Under the pieces are notes generated by a model that ran no database searches, was not told the DNA's origin, and worked only from the letters and a program-made list of their open reading frames with translations. 64,000 nt of DNA, from assembly GCF_003347635.1 (NCBI RefSeq), contig NZ_QDFY01000014.1:28802-92801 (forward strand), in the 5' to 3' direction. This DNA is from Sphingosinicella terrae. Its GTDB lineage: Bacteria > Pseudomonadota > Alphaproteobacteria > Sphingomonadales > Sphingomonadaceae. The position numbers were made by a program, and so were the translations under genes. This document shows, in pieces, positions 36,729-44,520 of the stretch (positions within the stretch are counted from its first letter, which is position 1; the number at the start of each line of letters is the position of its first letter).

Positions 36729-37500
36729 GCTTCTCTTCGATTCCCTTGCCGACCACGTCGGCAAATCCCCATTCGGCAATGTCCACGACATAGTCGCGGG
36801 GCGACAGCAGGCGCCCACGGCAGATCTTCATTTGCGCCGGCGGCATCTGCGCCTGCGCCTGCAGCCGCTCCATCAGCTCGTCGATCAGCCAGTGGGGAAT
36901 GCACTCGCGCTCGGTCGGGTAGATGAAGCGGAAATTGAGGACATGGATGAGTAGCACCTCCCAATAGAGCTCCATCGCGTTCAGCAGCCGGTGCCAGTCG
37001 ATCTCGTCGTGCTTCTTGAGGATGACGTGGGCGACGTCGGCGCCGTCATAGCGGTAGCGATCCTGGAGGAAGAGCTTCGAGAGGATGAACTCGGTCGGTG
37101 GGGTGATCCGCACCGTGGTTCCGTAGACCTCGACCTCGTAGACCTCGCGGAACCACTCGTCTGTGATCGGGATGCTGGCGGTCGATATATTGTAGATGAC
37201 GTCGAAGAAGTTGTCGCCCTTCCAGACCTTCCCGATCCAGCGCTCGTCCTCGATCTCGATATGGTAGCCAAGGCCCTTGAAGAAGCTCAGGATCTTCGGC
37301 GCGTCGCTCGGCTTGCAAAAGATGTCGAGGTCCTTCGTCGGCCGCGTGATGCCGGTATAGCAGGACAAGGCGTAGGTGCCCGACAGCAGGAACGGGAAGC
37401 CGCTCTGGTTGAGCAGGCGAAGCGACTCGACGTAGAAGTCGATCGCCTCGGGCGGAGGCTCGAACACCGAGGCATCGAGAGTTTCGAGTTGGACGCTCAT
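36712..37500 (-). CDS. Nucleotidyltransferase-fold protein, paired with a metallophosphoesterase
   Basis: 262 residues. The Pol-beta-type nucleotidyltransferase core is visible: SGTYAL at residues 40-45 and TKDLDIF at 55-61, with the DxD metal-binding aspartates 57 and 59. A third acidic residue near FFDVIYN (about 98-104) could complete the set. The C-terminal half is helical and unassigned. The layout resembles AbiEii/MNT-type nucleotidyltransferases, but the adjacent partner here is a phosphoesterase and not a known antitoxin. The ATG at 37500 sits at the edge of a 337-bp gap. Confidence 0.8.
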   Translation of the reverse strand: MSVQLETLDASVFEPPPEAIDFYVESLRLLNQSGFPFLLSGTYALSCYTGITRPTKDLDIFCKPSDAPKILSFFKGLGYHIEIEDERWIGKVWKGDNFFDVIYNISTASIPITDEWFREVYEVEVYGTTVRITPPTEFILSKLFLQDRYRYDGADVAHVILKKHDEIDWHRLLNAMELYWEVLLIHVLNFRFIYPTERECIPHWLIDELMERLQAQAQMPPAQMKICRGRLLSPRDYVVDIAEWGFADVVGKGIEEKHERHK

Positions 37501-37837
37501 GGAAAGGTCAGAACGGTGCGGGCGTGGAAAGCGTTCCGCACGCGTGACGAGCCGCCGGCATGTGCGGCGACCGGATGTTGCGGCTCGGTCGCGGGCCGCG
37601 GCCTTGGCGGCGGCCCTGAGGAACGGCGGCTCGGTTACCTTGACGGTGCTGGACCCCGGCCGGTCGATCAAAGATCGGATCGCCGTCAGGCGAACCGGTA
37701 GGGCACTGACGAGGCACCTGGCATGAGGTTCGAGGTTGCGCGATCCGAAATCACGCGCGACCGCCTCGAGGCGATCCTGGCTGAATATGGGCGGGAGCCC
37801 GGGGAGATCGCATCACCGATCTTGCCGAGCACGGCAG
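37501..37837. other. 337-bp gap upstream of the nucleotidyltransferase gene
   Basis: No convincing gene. Close to the nucleotidyltransferase start lies an imperfect inverted repeat: GCGTGGAA (37522-37529) against TTCC-g-CACGC (37534-37543), plus overlapping arms GTGCGG/CCGCAC (37516-37521, 37536-37541). This may be an operator or leader hairpin. Two short overlapping open frames on the plus strand (37499-37726 and 37723-37875) show no family likeness. Confidence 0.5.
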
Positions 37838-38287
37838 TCAGGGCTGGGCGGGTGGGCCTACCGCGACGAGCGTGATGGTGAAGTCGAGCTCGGCATTGGG
37901 CGGGATGACGCCGCCGGCCCCGCGTTCGCCATAAGCGAGCGCCGGCGGGATCCAGAAGCGGTAGCGGCTTCCCGTCGGCATCAGCTGGAGCGCCTCGGTG
38001 AAGCCCGGAATCAGGCCCGAGACCGCCAGGCCAACGGGCTCCGGAGTGGATTCGAAGAGCGTCCCATCGGGGAGACGGCCTTCATAGGTGACCTGCACCG
38101 CATCCTCAGGTCCAGGACGGCGGCCGCTGCCGGGCTCCAGCACCTGATAGCGCAGCCCCGAGGCGGTCGTGACGATGGCATTGCCCTCCCTTTGCTGCGG
38201 AGAGAGGGGGGCGGCGGGCGCGGCGGCGGCCTGCGCGGCAGCGGCGAGAAGCAAGGCGATCATGGTCGCGCTTATTGGACGCTGCAC
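37838..38287 (-). CDS. FKBP-type peptidyl-prolyl cis-trans isomerase, exported
   Basis: 149 residues from a GTG at 38287; an ATG at 38263 is the alternative. A hydrophobic Ala-rich segment at about residues 9-24 is a signal peptide. The FKBP domain has VTYEGRLPDGTLFEST, GLIPGFTEALQLMPTG and YGERGAGGVIPPNAELDF. It would fold proteins at prolyl bonds in the periplasm. Neither start has a good ribosome-binding site. It stands alone, with a 33-bp gap after the VOC gene. Confidence 0.92.
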   Translation of the reverse strand: MQRPISATMIALLLAAAAQAAAAPAAPLSPQQREGNAIVTTASGLRYQVLEPGSGRRPGPEDAVQVTYEGRLPDGTLFESTPEPVGLAVSGLIPGFTEALQLMPTGSRYRFWIPPALAYGERGAGGVIPPNAELDFTITLVAVGPPAQP

Positions 38288-38320
38288 GTGAACTTGTCAC
38301 CGGCCGGCGGGCCGCGGCAA

Positions 38321-38698
38321 TCATGATCCCTGCTGAAGGTCTTGGTAGAACATCAGCGCATTCCCGTCGGGATCGTAAAAGGTGAGGAGCCTGACCATGT
38401 CGGGAACTTCCTGGACCCCTCCGTCCTGGCGGACGCCGTGCCGGTCCAGCTCGGCCTTGGCCGCCTCGATATCGGAAACGCCGAAGGTCAGCGTCGCGCC
38501 GCCGGGTCCGCCGGGTTGCTCGACCTCGGAGAGACCGACATTCACGCGGGCGACGCCGGTGCCGAATTCGCACCAGGCGATGTCGTCGCGGCGATAGAGA
38601 AGCTCGAAGCCCAGCACGTCACGATACCAGGGGATGCTCGCATCGAGGCTCCGCACGCTCAAGGCGCAGGTCAGTCCGCCGTCATAGTCGATCGCCAC
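38321..38698 (-). CDS. VOC-family protein
   Basis: 125 residues. LTCALSVRSLDASIPWYRDVLGF at the start region and LLTFYDPDGNALMFYQDL at the end are the paired beta-alpha-beta modules of the glyoxalase/bleomycin-resistance fold. Metal-site residues are only partly conserved. Divergent from a winged-helix regulator with 71 bp between, so it is the likely target of that regulator. Confidence 0.85.
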   Translation of the reverse strand: MAIDYDGGLTCALSVRSLDASIPWYRDVLGFELLYRRDDIAWCEFGTGVARVNVGLSEVEQPGGPGGATLTFGVSDIEAAKAELDRHGVRQDGGVQEVPDMVRLLTFYDPDGNALMFYQDLQQGS

Positions 38699-38730
38699 GC
38701 TTCGCCTCCCGAATCATCAGGTCCTGTTTT

Positions 38731-38743
38731 TATATCGCATATA
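38731..38743. promoter_or_regulatory. AT-rich inverted repeat between VOC gene and winged-helix regulator
   Basis: TATAT-CGC-ATATA is an exact inverted repeat and the only AT-rich stretch in the neighbourhood. It is flanked by CCTGT on each side. The position fits a shared promoter or operator for the divergent VOC gene (start 38698) and regulator gene (start 38770). Confidence 0.45.
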
Positions 38744-38769
38744 CTTTCTGTTCCTGTTAGCAAGCCCGG

Positions 38770-39303
38770 ATGATCGACGAGCACGAGCTCAGGCGGCTGA
38801 CCGCCGGTCGTTGGCTGGTTCCTCTCCTCGCGCACCTCGATGCGGGAGGCGGAGGCTCCCGGTTCGCCGCGATGCTTTCGCAGGTCGGCCTCTCGCGAAG
38901 CGCGCTTGCCGCGAGCCTGGGGCAGCTCCAGGAGGCGGGGTGGCTGGTGCGCAATAGCGGGCACGGACATCCGCTCCGGCCGGAATATGTGCTGACCGCC
39001 TCCGGAGCGACGGTCGCTGCCTTCTGCGGCAAATTGATGGAGCAGCGCCGTCGGCTCGGCCTGGAGCCGGTCCAGCTGCCGCGATGGTCGCTGCCCGTGG
39101 TCGCCCGCCTGGACGAGGCGACGGCCCGATTTACCGACTTGCGACAGATTCTGGCCCCGGTGACACCGAGAGCGCTTTCGCTGACCTTGAAGCAGTTGCT
39201 TTCGGTGACGCTGATCGAGCGCGCACTGGAGGATAGATTCCCTCCGATCGCGATTTACGGGCTGACGCCCAAGGGACGCGCGCTTGCGGAAGTCATGCGA
39301 TGA
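38770..39303 (+). CDS. HxlR-like regulator with two winged-helix domains
   Basis: 177 residues. Two consecutive segments both look like HxlR-type winged helices: residues 1-80 (RWLVPLLAHLDAG, then a helix-turn-helix around LSRSALAASLGQLQEAGWL and LTASG) and residues 95-177 (WSLPVVARLDEATARF, then TPRALSLTLKQLLSVTLI and LTPKGRALAEVM). Single-domain HxlR proteins dimerise through terminal helices; a covalent tandem could act as a pseudo-dimer. Divergent from the VOC gene at 38698. It is the last ordinary gene before the lower-GC accessory region. Confidence 0.8.
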   Translation: MIDEHELRRLTAGRWLVPLLAHLDAGGGGSRFAAMLSQVGLSRSALAASLGQLQEAGWLVRNSGHGHPLRPEYVLTASGATVAAFCGKLMEQRRRLGLEPVQLPRWSLPVVARLDEATARFTDLRQILAPVTPRALSLTLKQLLSVTLIERALEDRFPPIAIYGLTPKGRALAEVMR

Positions 39304-39430
39304 GGCACAGAGGCTGTACGACGCATCAAAGTCCGTCCGCGCAGAGCAAGCGGTCGGTCTCGGGATTCGCATTCCAGGTGCCGAGCGACTAAGATGCTGG
39401 TCCACCTGGTTAAGCGGAACCCGAAACAGA

Positions 39431-40264
39431 GTGCGTTACGTCATCTATTGCGATGAGTCCGACGACAAGGGCCGCTACTATTCGAATTTCTACGGTGGCG
39501 CCCTCCTCCGGGCGTCAGACCGTCAGGCGATCGAAGCCGAGCTTAATGCAGTTAAGGCAGAGAATAACCTCAGGGGCGAGGCGAAGTGGACCAAAATCAG
39601 CGAGTACAATGAGGCGGCTTATAGGGCGTTTGCAGACAAGATTTTCGAGTTTGCCGCGGCCGGCCTGCTCAAAATCCGCATCATGTGCACGCAGAACATC
39701 AACCAGACACGCCACCTCGAATATGAAGGCAGTGGCTTCTTCAAGCTCTACTACCAGTTCATTAAGCACGCATTCGGCCTCGGCCATTGCAACCCAGAAC
39801 GAGCCACCGAGGTGTCAGTCACCGTGCTTCTAGATGACGCGCCCGACACGGCCGAAAAGCTTGAGAACTTCAAATCCTTCCTCAGCGGGCTGTCGAATGT
39901 AGCCGCGTTCCGCGATGCGCGCGTCGTGATCCCCAAACCCGACATTGCAGAAATTGATTCAAGTCAGCACGTTATCCTGCAGGCGGTGGACGTTGTATTG
40001 GGAGCGATGCAGTTCCGGCTTAACGATTTGCACAAGGAAAAGCCGGCCAACTCAAACCGGCGAGGCAAACGAACGAGAGCGAAGGAGCGCGTATATAAGC
40101 ACATCCTGAAACGGATCTGCGAAATCTACCCCAACTTCAACATCGGCGCGTCCACCGGTCATGGCAATGGCCTCGCCTCTCGCTGGCTTCACCCATATCG
40201 GCATTGGGTTTTTGTGCCCGAAGGAAGTATCGAAGATACGAGCCGCGGGAAGCGCTCAAACTAG
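39431..40264 (+). CDS. DUF3800 domain protein in a small genomic island
   Basis: 277 residues from GTG 39431. It opens VRYVIYCDESDDKGRYY, the acidic first strand typical of DUF3800 (a family with RNase H-like character), has LLDDAPDTAE in the middle and IDSSQHVILQAVDVVLGAM late, also typical. The biochemical role is unknown; DUF3800 genes are common on mobile elements and in defence neighbourhoods. Base composition is clearly less GC-rich than the genes around it, with more A/T at third positions. No nearby partner gene is seen. It lies between a regulator and a transposase remnant beside tRNA-Gly. Confidence 0.8.
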   Translation: MRYVIYCDESDDKGRYYSNFYGGALLRASDRQAIEAELNAVKAENNLRGEAKWTKISEYNEAAYRAFADKIFEFAAAGLLKIRIMCTQNINQTRHLEYEGSGFFKLYYQFIKHAFGLGHCNPERATEVSVTVLLDDAPDTAEKLENFKSFLSGLSNVAAFRDARVVIPKPDIAEIDSSQHVILQAVDVVLGAMQFRLNDLHKEKPANSNRRGKRTRAKERVYKHILKRICEIYPNFNIGASTGHGNGLASRWLHPYRHWVFVPEGSIEDTSRGKRSN

Positions 40265-40564
40265 CGAAGCCCCACGGCCGCCTACATCAATACCCCCAGC
40301 GAAACTGAAGGCTTCGGCGACCGCAGGGCCGGGTTTGCTCATAGCAAACTCGCGCGAATCCCGCAAGACTCTCAGGCACTTAGCTAGCTCTAAAGAATTC
40401 CTTTGTTTCGAGTCGCTTAGGAGTTCACGCGCCTGGCGCGCCGGAAGGAGCAACGGTCAAGCTGGCCCATGGCGAGGTTGTTTCTCGCGAGGGAGGGCTG
40501 TCGATAGGATGGCCGCCTCTCTCATGCGATATACATCGACTCCCCGATCAAGCGGCGCGCATGC
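40265..40564. other. Non-coding accessory stretch before the transposase remnant
   Basis: No gene supported. It holds stops in all frames that matter and more A/T than the surroundings. It probably contains decayed island or IS sequence. A 65-codon minus-strand open frame here has no recognised likeness. Confidence 0.45.
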
Positions 40565-40765
40565 TGCGGACGCATCTGCATGCACCGCAAGAAGATCAAC
40601 ATCTCAACCGTGCTCGCCGGACAGCGCCTCGGCATCAAGGAGGTCGATGACGGCATATGGCTCGTCACCTTCATGCACTACGACCTGGGATATATCGATC
40701 TGGAACAACGAACCCTGCAAACCCTCGACAACCCGTTCGGGCCGAGGTTGTCACCTATGTCTTAG
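40565..40765 (+). pseudogene. C-terminal remnant of an IS481-type transposase
   Basis: The reading frame gives CGRICMHRKKINIS followed by STVLAGQRLGIKEVDDGIWL and a typical end (LGYIDLEQRTLQ, DNPFGPRLSPMS). This is the C-terminal tail of IS481-type DDE transposases, recognised from memory of the family. The frame is stopped upstream at 40505-40507 and the catalytic core is missing, so only the last 66 or so residues survive. It is a decayed element next to tRNA-Gly. Confidence 0.8.
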
Positions 40766-40799
40766 GTACGTTGTGTCACCCATGTGTCCAGACTGGACA
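40565..40799 (+). mobile_element. Truncated IS481-type element (right end retained)
   Basis: After the transposase stop, TGTCACC(T/C)ATGT occurs twice (40749-40760 and 40774-40785), and the element ends in TGTCCAGACTGGACA (40785-40799), with the TGT...ACA type end of this family. The left end and most of the transposase are lost. The right end is 10 bp from the 3' end of tRNA-Gly. Confidence 0.65.
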
Positions 40800-40809
40800 G
40801 GCTGAATAC

Positions 40810-40884
40810 TGGAGCGGGCGAAGGGATTCGAACCCTCGACCCCAACCTTGGCAAGGTTGTGCTCTACCCCTGAGCTACGCCCGC
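40810..40884 (-). tRNA. tRNA-Gly (anticodon GCC)
   Basis: The minus strand gives a 75-nt cloverleaf. Acceptor stem GCGGGCG/CGCCCGC, D-arm AGCTCAGGGGTAGAGC, anticodon stem CCTTG-CC-AAGG with GCC in the loop, T-arm GGGTTCGAATCCC and an encoded CCA at 40812-40810. GCC reads glycine codons GGC and GGU. The 3' end faces the IS remnant and DUF3800 island, the side where integrating elements insert at tRNA genes. Confidence 0.97.
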
Positions 40885-41043
40885 TCTGGCGAGGACCGCG
40901 GGAGCGGTCCGGGTGAGGCGGCGGCTGCTAGCATGGGCTCTTCACCCCCGCAAGTACCGATCCGCCGAGAATCGTCGGGCTTGGCAGACCCGGTCGCCAT
41001 CCCACATAGGAGCCGAGATAGGAAGCGTCCGGAGGCATGGGAA

Positions 41044-41952
41044 GTGGCGACATTGGGCTTGAGCGCGGACGAGCGCGAAGCGGTGGAGAATTTCAGGCGG
41101 GACGTGCTCGAGCCGAGCATGACCTCGCTCGTCATCCTCGATTTCTGGGCTGAATGGTGCGGGCCGTGCAAGCAGCTGACCCCGATTCTCGAGAAGGTCG
41201 CGGCGGATTATGCCGATCGCGGCGTCAAGCTGGTCAAGGTCAATGTCGACGAAGAGAAGTTCATCGCGGCCCAGTTCCGGATCCAGTCCATTCCGACCGT
41301 CTACGCGCTCTTCCAGGGCCAGCCGGTCGCCGACCTGACGTCGGCCCGGACCGAAGGCCAGCTGTCGCGGACGCTGGACCAGATCCTGGCCCAGCTGCCC
41401 ATCCAAGGCGAGGTCCAGCAGCGCGAGGCCGAGGTCGAGCCGCTGATCGAGATGGGCGAGGAGGTGCTCGCCGGCGGCGACGCGCCCCGCGCCGTCGGCA
41501 TCTTCCGTCAGATCGTCGACATGGCGCCGGAACATCCCGACGCCCTCTCCGGGCTCGCCCGCGCCTTGATCGCGGCCGGCGAGACCGACGAGGCGAGAGC
41601 GCTGCTCGCCGAAGTGCCCGAAAAGGCTGACAAGGATCCGGCGATTGCCCGGGCGCGGTCCGCGCTGGCGCTGACCGACGTCGCACCGGCCGGCGAATCG
41701 GCCGAATTCGAGCGGCGCGTCGCCGCCGATCCCGACGATCTGGAGGCGCGATTCGAGCTCGCCGGGGCGCTTATGGCGCGCGGGGACCGGGACGCCGCCG
41801 CGGACCAATTGCTCGAGATCGTCCGTCGCGATCGCGAATGGAACGAAGGTGCGGCCCGTAGCCGCCTGTTGCAGCTGCTCGAGGCCGTCGGGCTCGAGGA
41901 TCCCTGGGCCGCCGCGCAACGCAGGCGACTCTCGGCCATCCTGTTCGGCTGA
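41044..41952 (+). CDS. cnoX: CnoX-type thioredoxin-TPR co-chaperone
   Basis: 302 residues. An N-terminal thioredoxin domain has [12 protein letters not shown] with cysteines 39 and 42, and the cis-Pro region [11 protein letters not shown]. The C-terminal half is TPR-like helices. This matches YbbN/CnoX, which protects proteins during hypochlorite or oxidative stress and hands them to DnaK or GroEL. The CxxC site is intact, whereas the E. coli protein lacks one Cys. GTG at 41044 has GGAGG 8 bases upstream. The stop overlaps the LON-domain start by 1 bp. Confidence 0.9.
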   Translation: MATLGLSADEREAVENFRRDVLEPSMTSLVILDFWAEWCGPCKQLTPILEKVAADYADRGVKLVKVNVDEEKFIAAQFRIQSIPTVYALFQGQPVADLTSARTEGQLSRTLDQILAQLPIQGEVQQREAEVEPLIEMGEEVLAGGDAPRAVGIFRQIVDMAPEHPDALSGLARALIAAGETDEARALLAEVPEKADKDPAIARARSALALTDVAPAGESAEFERRVAADPDDLEARFELAGALMARGDRDAAADQLLEIVRRDREWNEGAARSRLLQLLEAVGLEDPWAAAQRRRLSAILFG

Positions 41953-42587
41953 TGGACAAGGCGCTACTGCGGGTCCCGATCTTTCCGCTCGCCGGAGCGC
42001 TCCTCTTTCCGCGAAGCCAGCTGCCGCTCCACATCTTCGAGCCGCGCTACCGCGCGATGGTGCGCGACGCGCTGGCGAGCGATCGCCTCATCGGGATGAT
42101 CCAGCCGCGGGACACTCCCTCGAAAGAATCCTCCGATTTGTTCGACGTCGGCTGCCTCGGCAGGATCTCCGCCTGCGACGAGCTGGACGACGGGCGCTTC
42201 AACCTGGTCCTGGAAGGGCTCAGCCGCTTCAGGATCGCGCGGGAAGCGCAGGTCGACACGCCCTATCGTCAGGTCGACGCCGACCGAGGTGGCTTCGACG
42301 AGGAGGAGGACGCGGTGCTCGGCATCGCCCAGCGGGCCGAGGTGGAGCGCGAGGCGCGGTCCTATGCCGATTCGCTCGGCTACATGGTCGACTGGGATTC
42401 GGTGGCACGGCTCGACGACGAGATGCTCGTCAACGGCATCTGTCAGATCGCACCGCTCGACGTCGGCTCCAAGCAGGCGCTGCTGGAGGCACGGGATCTG
42501 GCTGCTCGCGCCGACCTGCTCGTCCAGTTCATGCAGTTCCAGCGCATGGCGCCCGGCGGCGCGGACGGGCCGGAGACGATGCAGTGA
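41952..42587 (+). CDS. LON substrate-binding-domain protein (stand-alone)
   Basis: 211 residues. [22 protein letters not shown] and [11 protein letters not shown] are the opening of the LON N-terminal domain; [14 protein letters not shown] follows. No AAA+ or protease domain is present, so it is not Lon itself. Stand-alone forms are widespread and of unclear role. It overlaps cnoX by 1 bp (TGATG) and the Trm112-like gene by 4 bp. Confidence 0.9.
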   Translation: MDKALLRVPIFPLAGALLFPRSQLPLHIFEPRYRAMVRDALASDRLIGMIQPRDTPSKESSDLFDVGCLGRISACDELDDGRFNLVLEGLSRFRIAREAQVDTPYRQVDADRGGFDEEEDAVLGIAQRAEVEREARSYADSLGYMVDWDSVARLDDEMLVNGICQIAPLDVGSKQALLEARDLAARADLLVQFMQFQRMAPGGADGPETMQ

Positions 42588-42754
42588 CGCTCGATCATGC
42601 CCTGCTCGAACGGCTGGTCTGTCCGGTGACCCGGAGCAATCTGCTCTGGGACGAGGCGAGGCAGGAACTCGTGTCGGAGGCAGCCGGCCTCGCTTTCCCG
42701 GTCCTCGGCGGTATCCCGGTCATGCTCGTCGAGGCGGCGCGGAGACTGGAGTGA
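42584..42754 (+). CDS. Trm112-family small protein
   Basis: 56 residues: [17 protein letters not shown], then [20 protein letters not shown]. The CPVT strand and GLAFPV..GIPVM tail are the Trm112/YcaR signature. The second zinc cysteine pair is absent, as is common in bacterial forms. Such proteins may serve as small activators of methyltransferases. GTG at 42584 lies in GTGA overlapping the previous stop. Confidence 0.88.
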   Translation: MTLDHALLERLVCPVTRSNLLWDEARQELVSEAAGLAFPVLGGIPVMLVEAARRLE

Positions 42755-42765
42755 CTCCGGGGGAT

Positions 42766-43146
42766 ATGGCCGACCTCAGCGGCGCCTGGCGCGGCATCTT
42801 CAACTATCCGCGCCTGTTGCCTCCCGGCCAGTTCGAGGCTGAGCTGCGCGACCATGTCGGGATGATCAGCGACCTTACCCGAGAGCCGCATTATGACGGC
42901 AGCGGCACCCTGCTCCACGCCACGATCGAAGGCAGGCGCGAAGGCGCGTCGGTGAACTTTCGCAAGACCTATGACGACTTCGACGACGACTATCGGACGG
43001 TGCGCTACGAAGGCCAGGTCGATTTGGCCGGGGACGAGATCATTGGACAATGGACGGTGCCCGGTGCCTGGTCCGGAACCTTCCTGATGATCCGAACGCG
43101 CGCTGCCGCCGAGCCGGCCCGCCAGAAGGACGAAGCCAGGCTCTAG
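42766..43146 (+). CDS. Conserved protein of unknown function (beta-rich)
   Basis: 126 residues from ATG 42766; a GTG at 42751 overlapping the Trm112 stop by 4 bp is equally possible and would add five residues. It opens MADLSGAWRGIFNYPR and has alternating polar strands (GTLLHATIEGRREGASVNF, YEGQVDLAGDEIIGQWTV), suggesting a small lipocalin-like beta barrel, closing in VPGAWSGTFLMIR. I recall similar small proteins in other alphaproteobacteria. No function assigned. Last gene of the cnoX cluster. Confidence 0.7.
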   Translation: MADLSGAWRGIFNYPRLLPPGQFEAELRDHVGMISDLTREPHYDGSGTLLHATIEGRREGASVNFRKTYDDFDDDYRTVRYEGQVDLAGDEIIGQWTVPGAWSGTFLMIRTRAAAEPARQKDEARL

Positions 43147-43160
43147 CCAAGGGTCCGACG

Positions 43161-44381
43161 CTAGATCGGAAGGCCTCGCAGGAGCAGCGGGAGGTCTCCA
43201 CTCTCGCCGCGGGCCTCGGCCATGAACCGTTCCTTGAGTGGCCCGATCCGCTCGACGAGGCCCATGCCGAAGCGGCGGACGGTCGAAGCGGCCCGGCCCG
43301 GCACGCCATAAAGGCGAGTGAGGCTGTCCGTGGCGAGCGCGACCATGAACGTGTCGAGGCTGCGCCATGCCTGGTAACGCGCGAGCAATTGAGCATCGCC
43401 CAGATCCAGCCCCAGACGCGCGCCCTCGACGAGCACCTCGGTCAGCGCCGCCGCATCGCGGAAGCCGAGATTGAGCCCCTGGCCGGCGATGGGATGAATG
43501 CCGTGAGCGGCGTCGCCGACGAGCGCCAGCCGCTCATCGGTGATCTGCGCCGCATGATGGAAGCCGAGGCGGTAGCTCCAGCGCGGCCCCGCAAGGGCGA
43601 CACCACCGAGGAATCCGCCCATCCTCTTCTCGATCTCGTGGGCGAGCGCGCGTTCCGGCAAGCCCAGCATCGCCTCCGAATCGGCCGCCTTGACCGACCA
43701 GACGATCGCCGAGCGCGGCCTGCCATCTTCGCCTTCGAGCATCGGCAAGATGGCGAACGGGCCGTCGGGGTAGAAGATCTCGTAGGCGACGTTTTCGTGC
43801 CAACGCTCGTGCGAGACGGTCGCGACGATCGCGACATGGTCGTAACTCCAGCGGGCCATCGAAATGCCGGCCGCCTCGCGGATCGGCGATCCCCGGCCCT
43901 CGGCGCCGACCAGCAGCGGAGCCTGGACAAGGCGGCCGTCCTCGAGCGCGACTCGGGTGCCGGAAGCGTCCCGGACCACCTCCCCCGGCCGCGCCGGCAT
44001 GAGCAGCGCGACGCGCTCGGAGTCACCGGCGCAGGCCCGAAGCGCTGCCCGCAGCAGTCGGTTCTCGAACATCATGCCGAGCGGATCGTCATCGGGCGAT
44101 GGTTCGAAGAGAATGGCGCCGGGCTTGAGCGCCTCGTTGACCCGGATGCTCTCGATCGGGCAGCCTTGGCCCTCGAGACGCACGCCCACTCCGATCGTCT
44201 GCAGCATCCGCCAGGACGAGCTCGAGACGGCGGTGACGCGCCCGTCGTAGCGCGTCGCCAAATGGGCCTCCGGCTCGGCCGGGTCGACTACGATGCTGGT
44301 AAGTCCGTGGCGATCGAGGGCGATGGCGAGAGTCAGGCCGACCAGTCCGCCGCCGAGAATGATGACATCCGCGCGCTCCAT
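43161..44381 (-). CDS. UbiH/UbiF/COQ6-family FAD-dependent hydroxylase
   Basis: 406 residues. N-terminal Rossmann motif GGGLVGLTLAIAL, and the second FAD motif GDAAHGIHPIAGQGLNLGFRD. The family hydroxylates the ring of ubiquinone precursors using NAD(P)H and O2 at the membrane. Which ring position it serves cannot be told from sequence alone. Convergent with the 42766 gene and divergent from ftsK. Confidence 0.92.
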   Translation of the reverse strand: MERADVIILGGGLVGLTLAIALDRHGLTSIVVDPAEPEAHLATRYDGRVTAVSSSSWRMLQTIGVGVRLEGQGCPIESIRVNEALKPGAILFEPSPDDDPLGMMFENRLLRAALRACAGDSERVALLMPARPGEVVRDASGTRVALEDGRLVQAPLLVGAEGRGSPIREAAGISMARWSYDHVAIVATVSHERWHENVAYEIFYPDGPFAILPMLEGEDGRPRSAIVWSVKAADSEAMLGLPERALAHEIEKRMGGFLGGVALAGPRWSYRLGFHHAAQITDERLALVGDAAHGIHPIAGQGLNLGFRDAAALTEVLVEGARLGLDLGDAQLLARYQAWRSLDTFMVALATDSLTRLYGVPGRAASTVRRFGMGLVERIGPLKERFMAEARGESGDLPLLLRGLPI

Positions 44382-44520
44382 GAGCGTCCCCTAGACCGTT
44401 TCGCGTCGCCTGGAAACGCGCGAGGTGCGAGCTCGGAGCCGTCCTGCGCATGGTCGAAATGCGTCCGGCCGTTGCCTCCTTGCAACGCCGCGCGCTTGAC
44501 CCGGGACTCCGCCGGAGCGC

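Noticed and set aside
37499..37875. Two overlapping short plus-strand frames (37499-37726, 37723-37875)
   Set aside because: They meet in an ATGA, but the first is Arg/Ala-rich noise and the second runs into the FKBP gene on the other strand. Not supported without homologues.
40256..40453. 65-codon minus-strand frame beside the IS remnant
   Set aside because: No likeness to recombinases or transposases and no start signal.
39304..40809. Direct repeat of the tRNA-Gly 3' end at the far side of the island
   Set aside because: Scanned by eye near 39300-39430 for the T-arm/acceptor sequence; none seen, so no attachment site is claimed.
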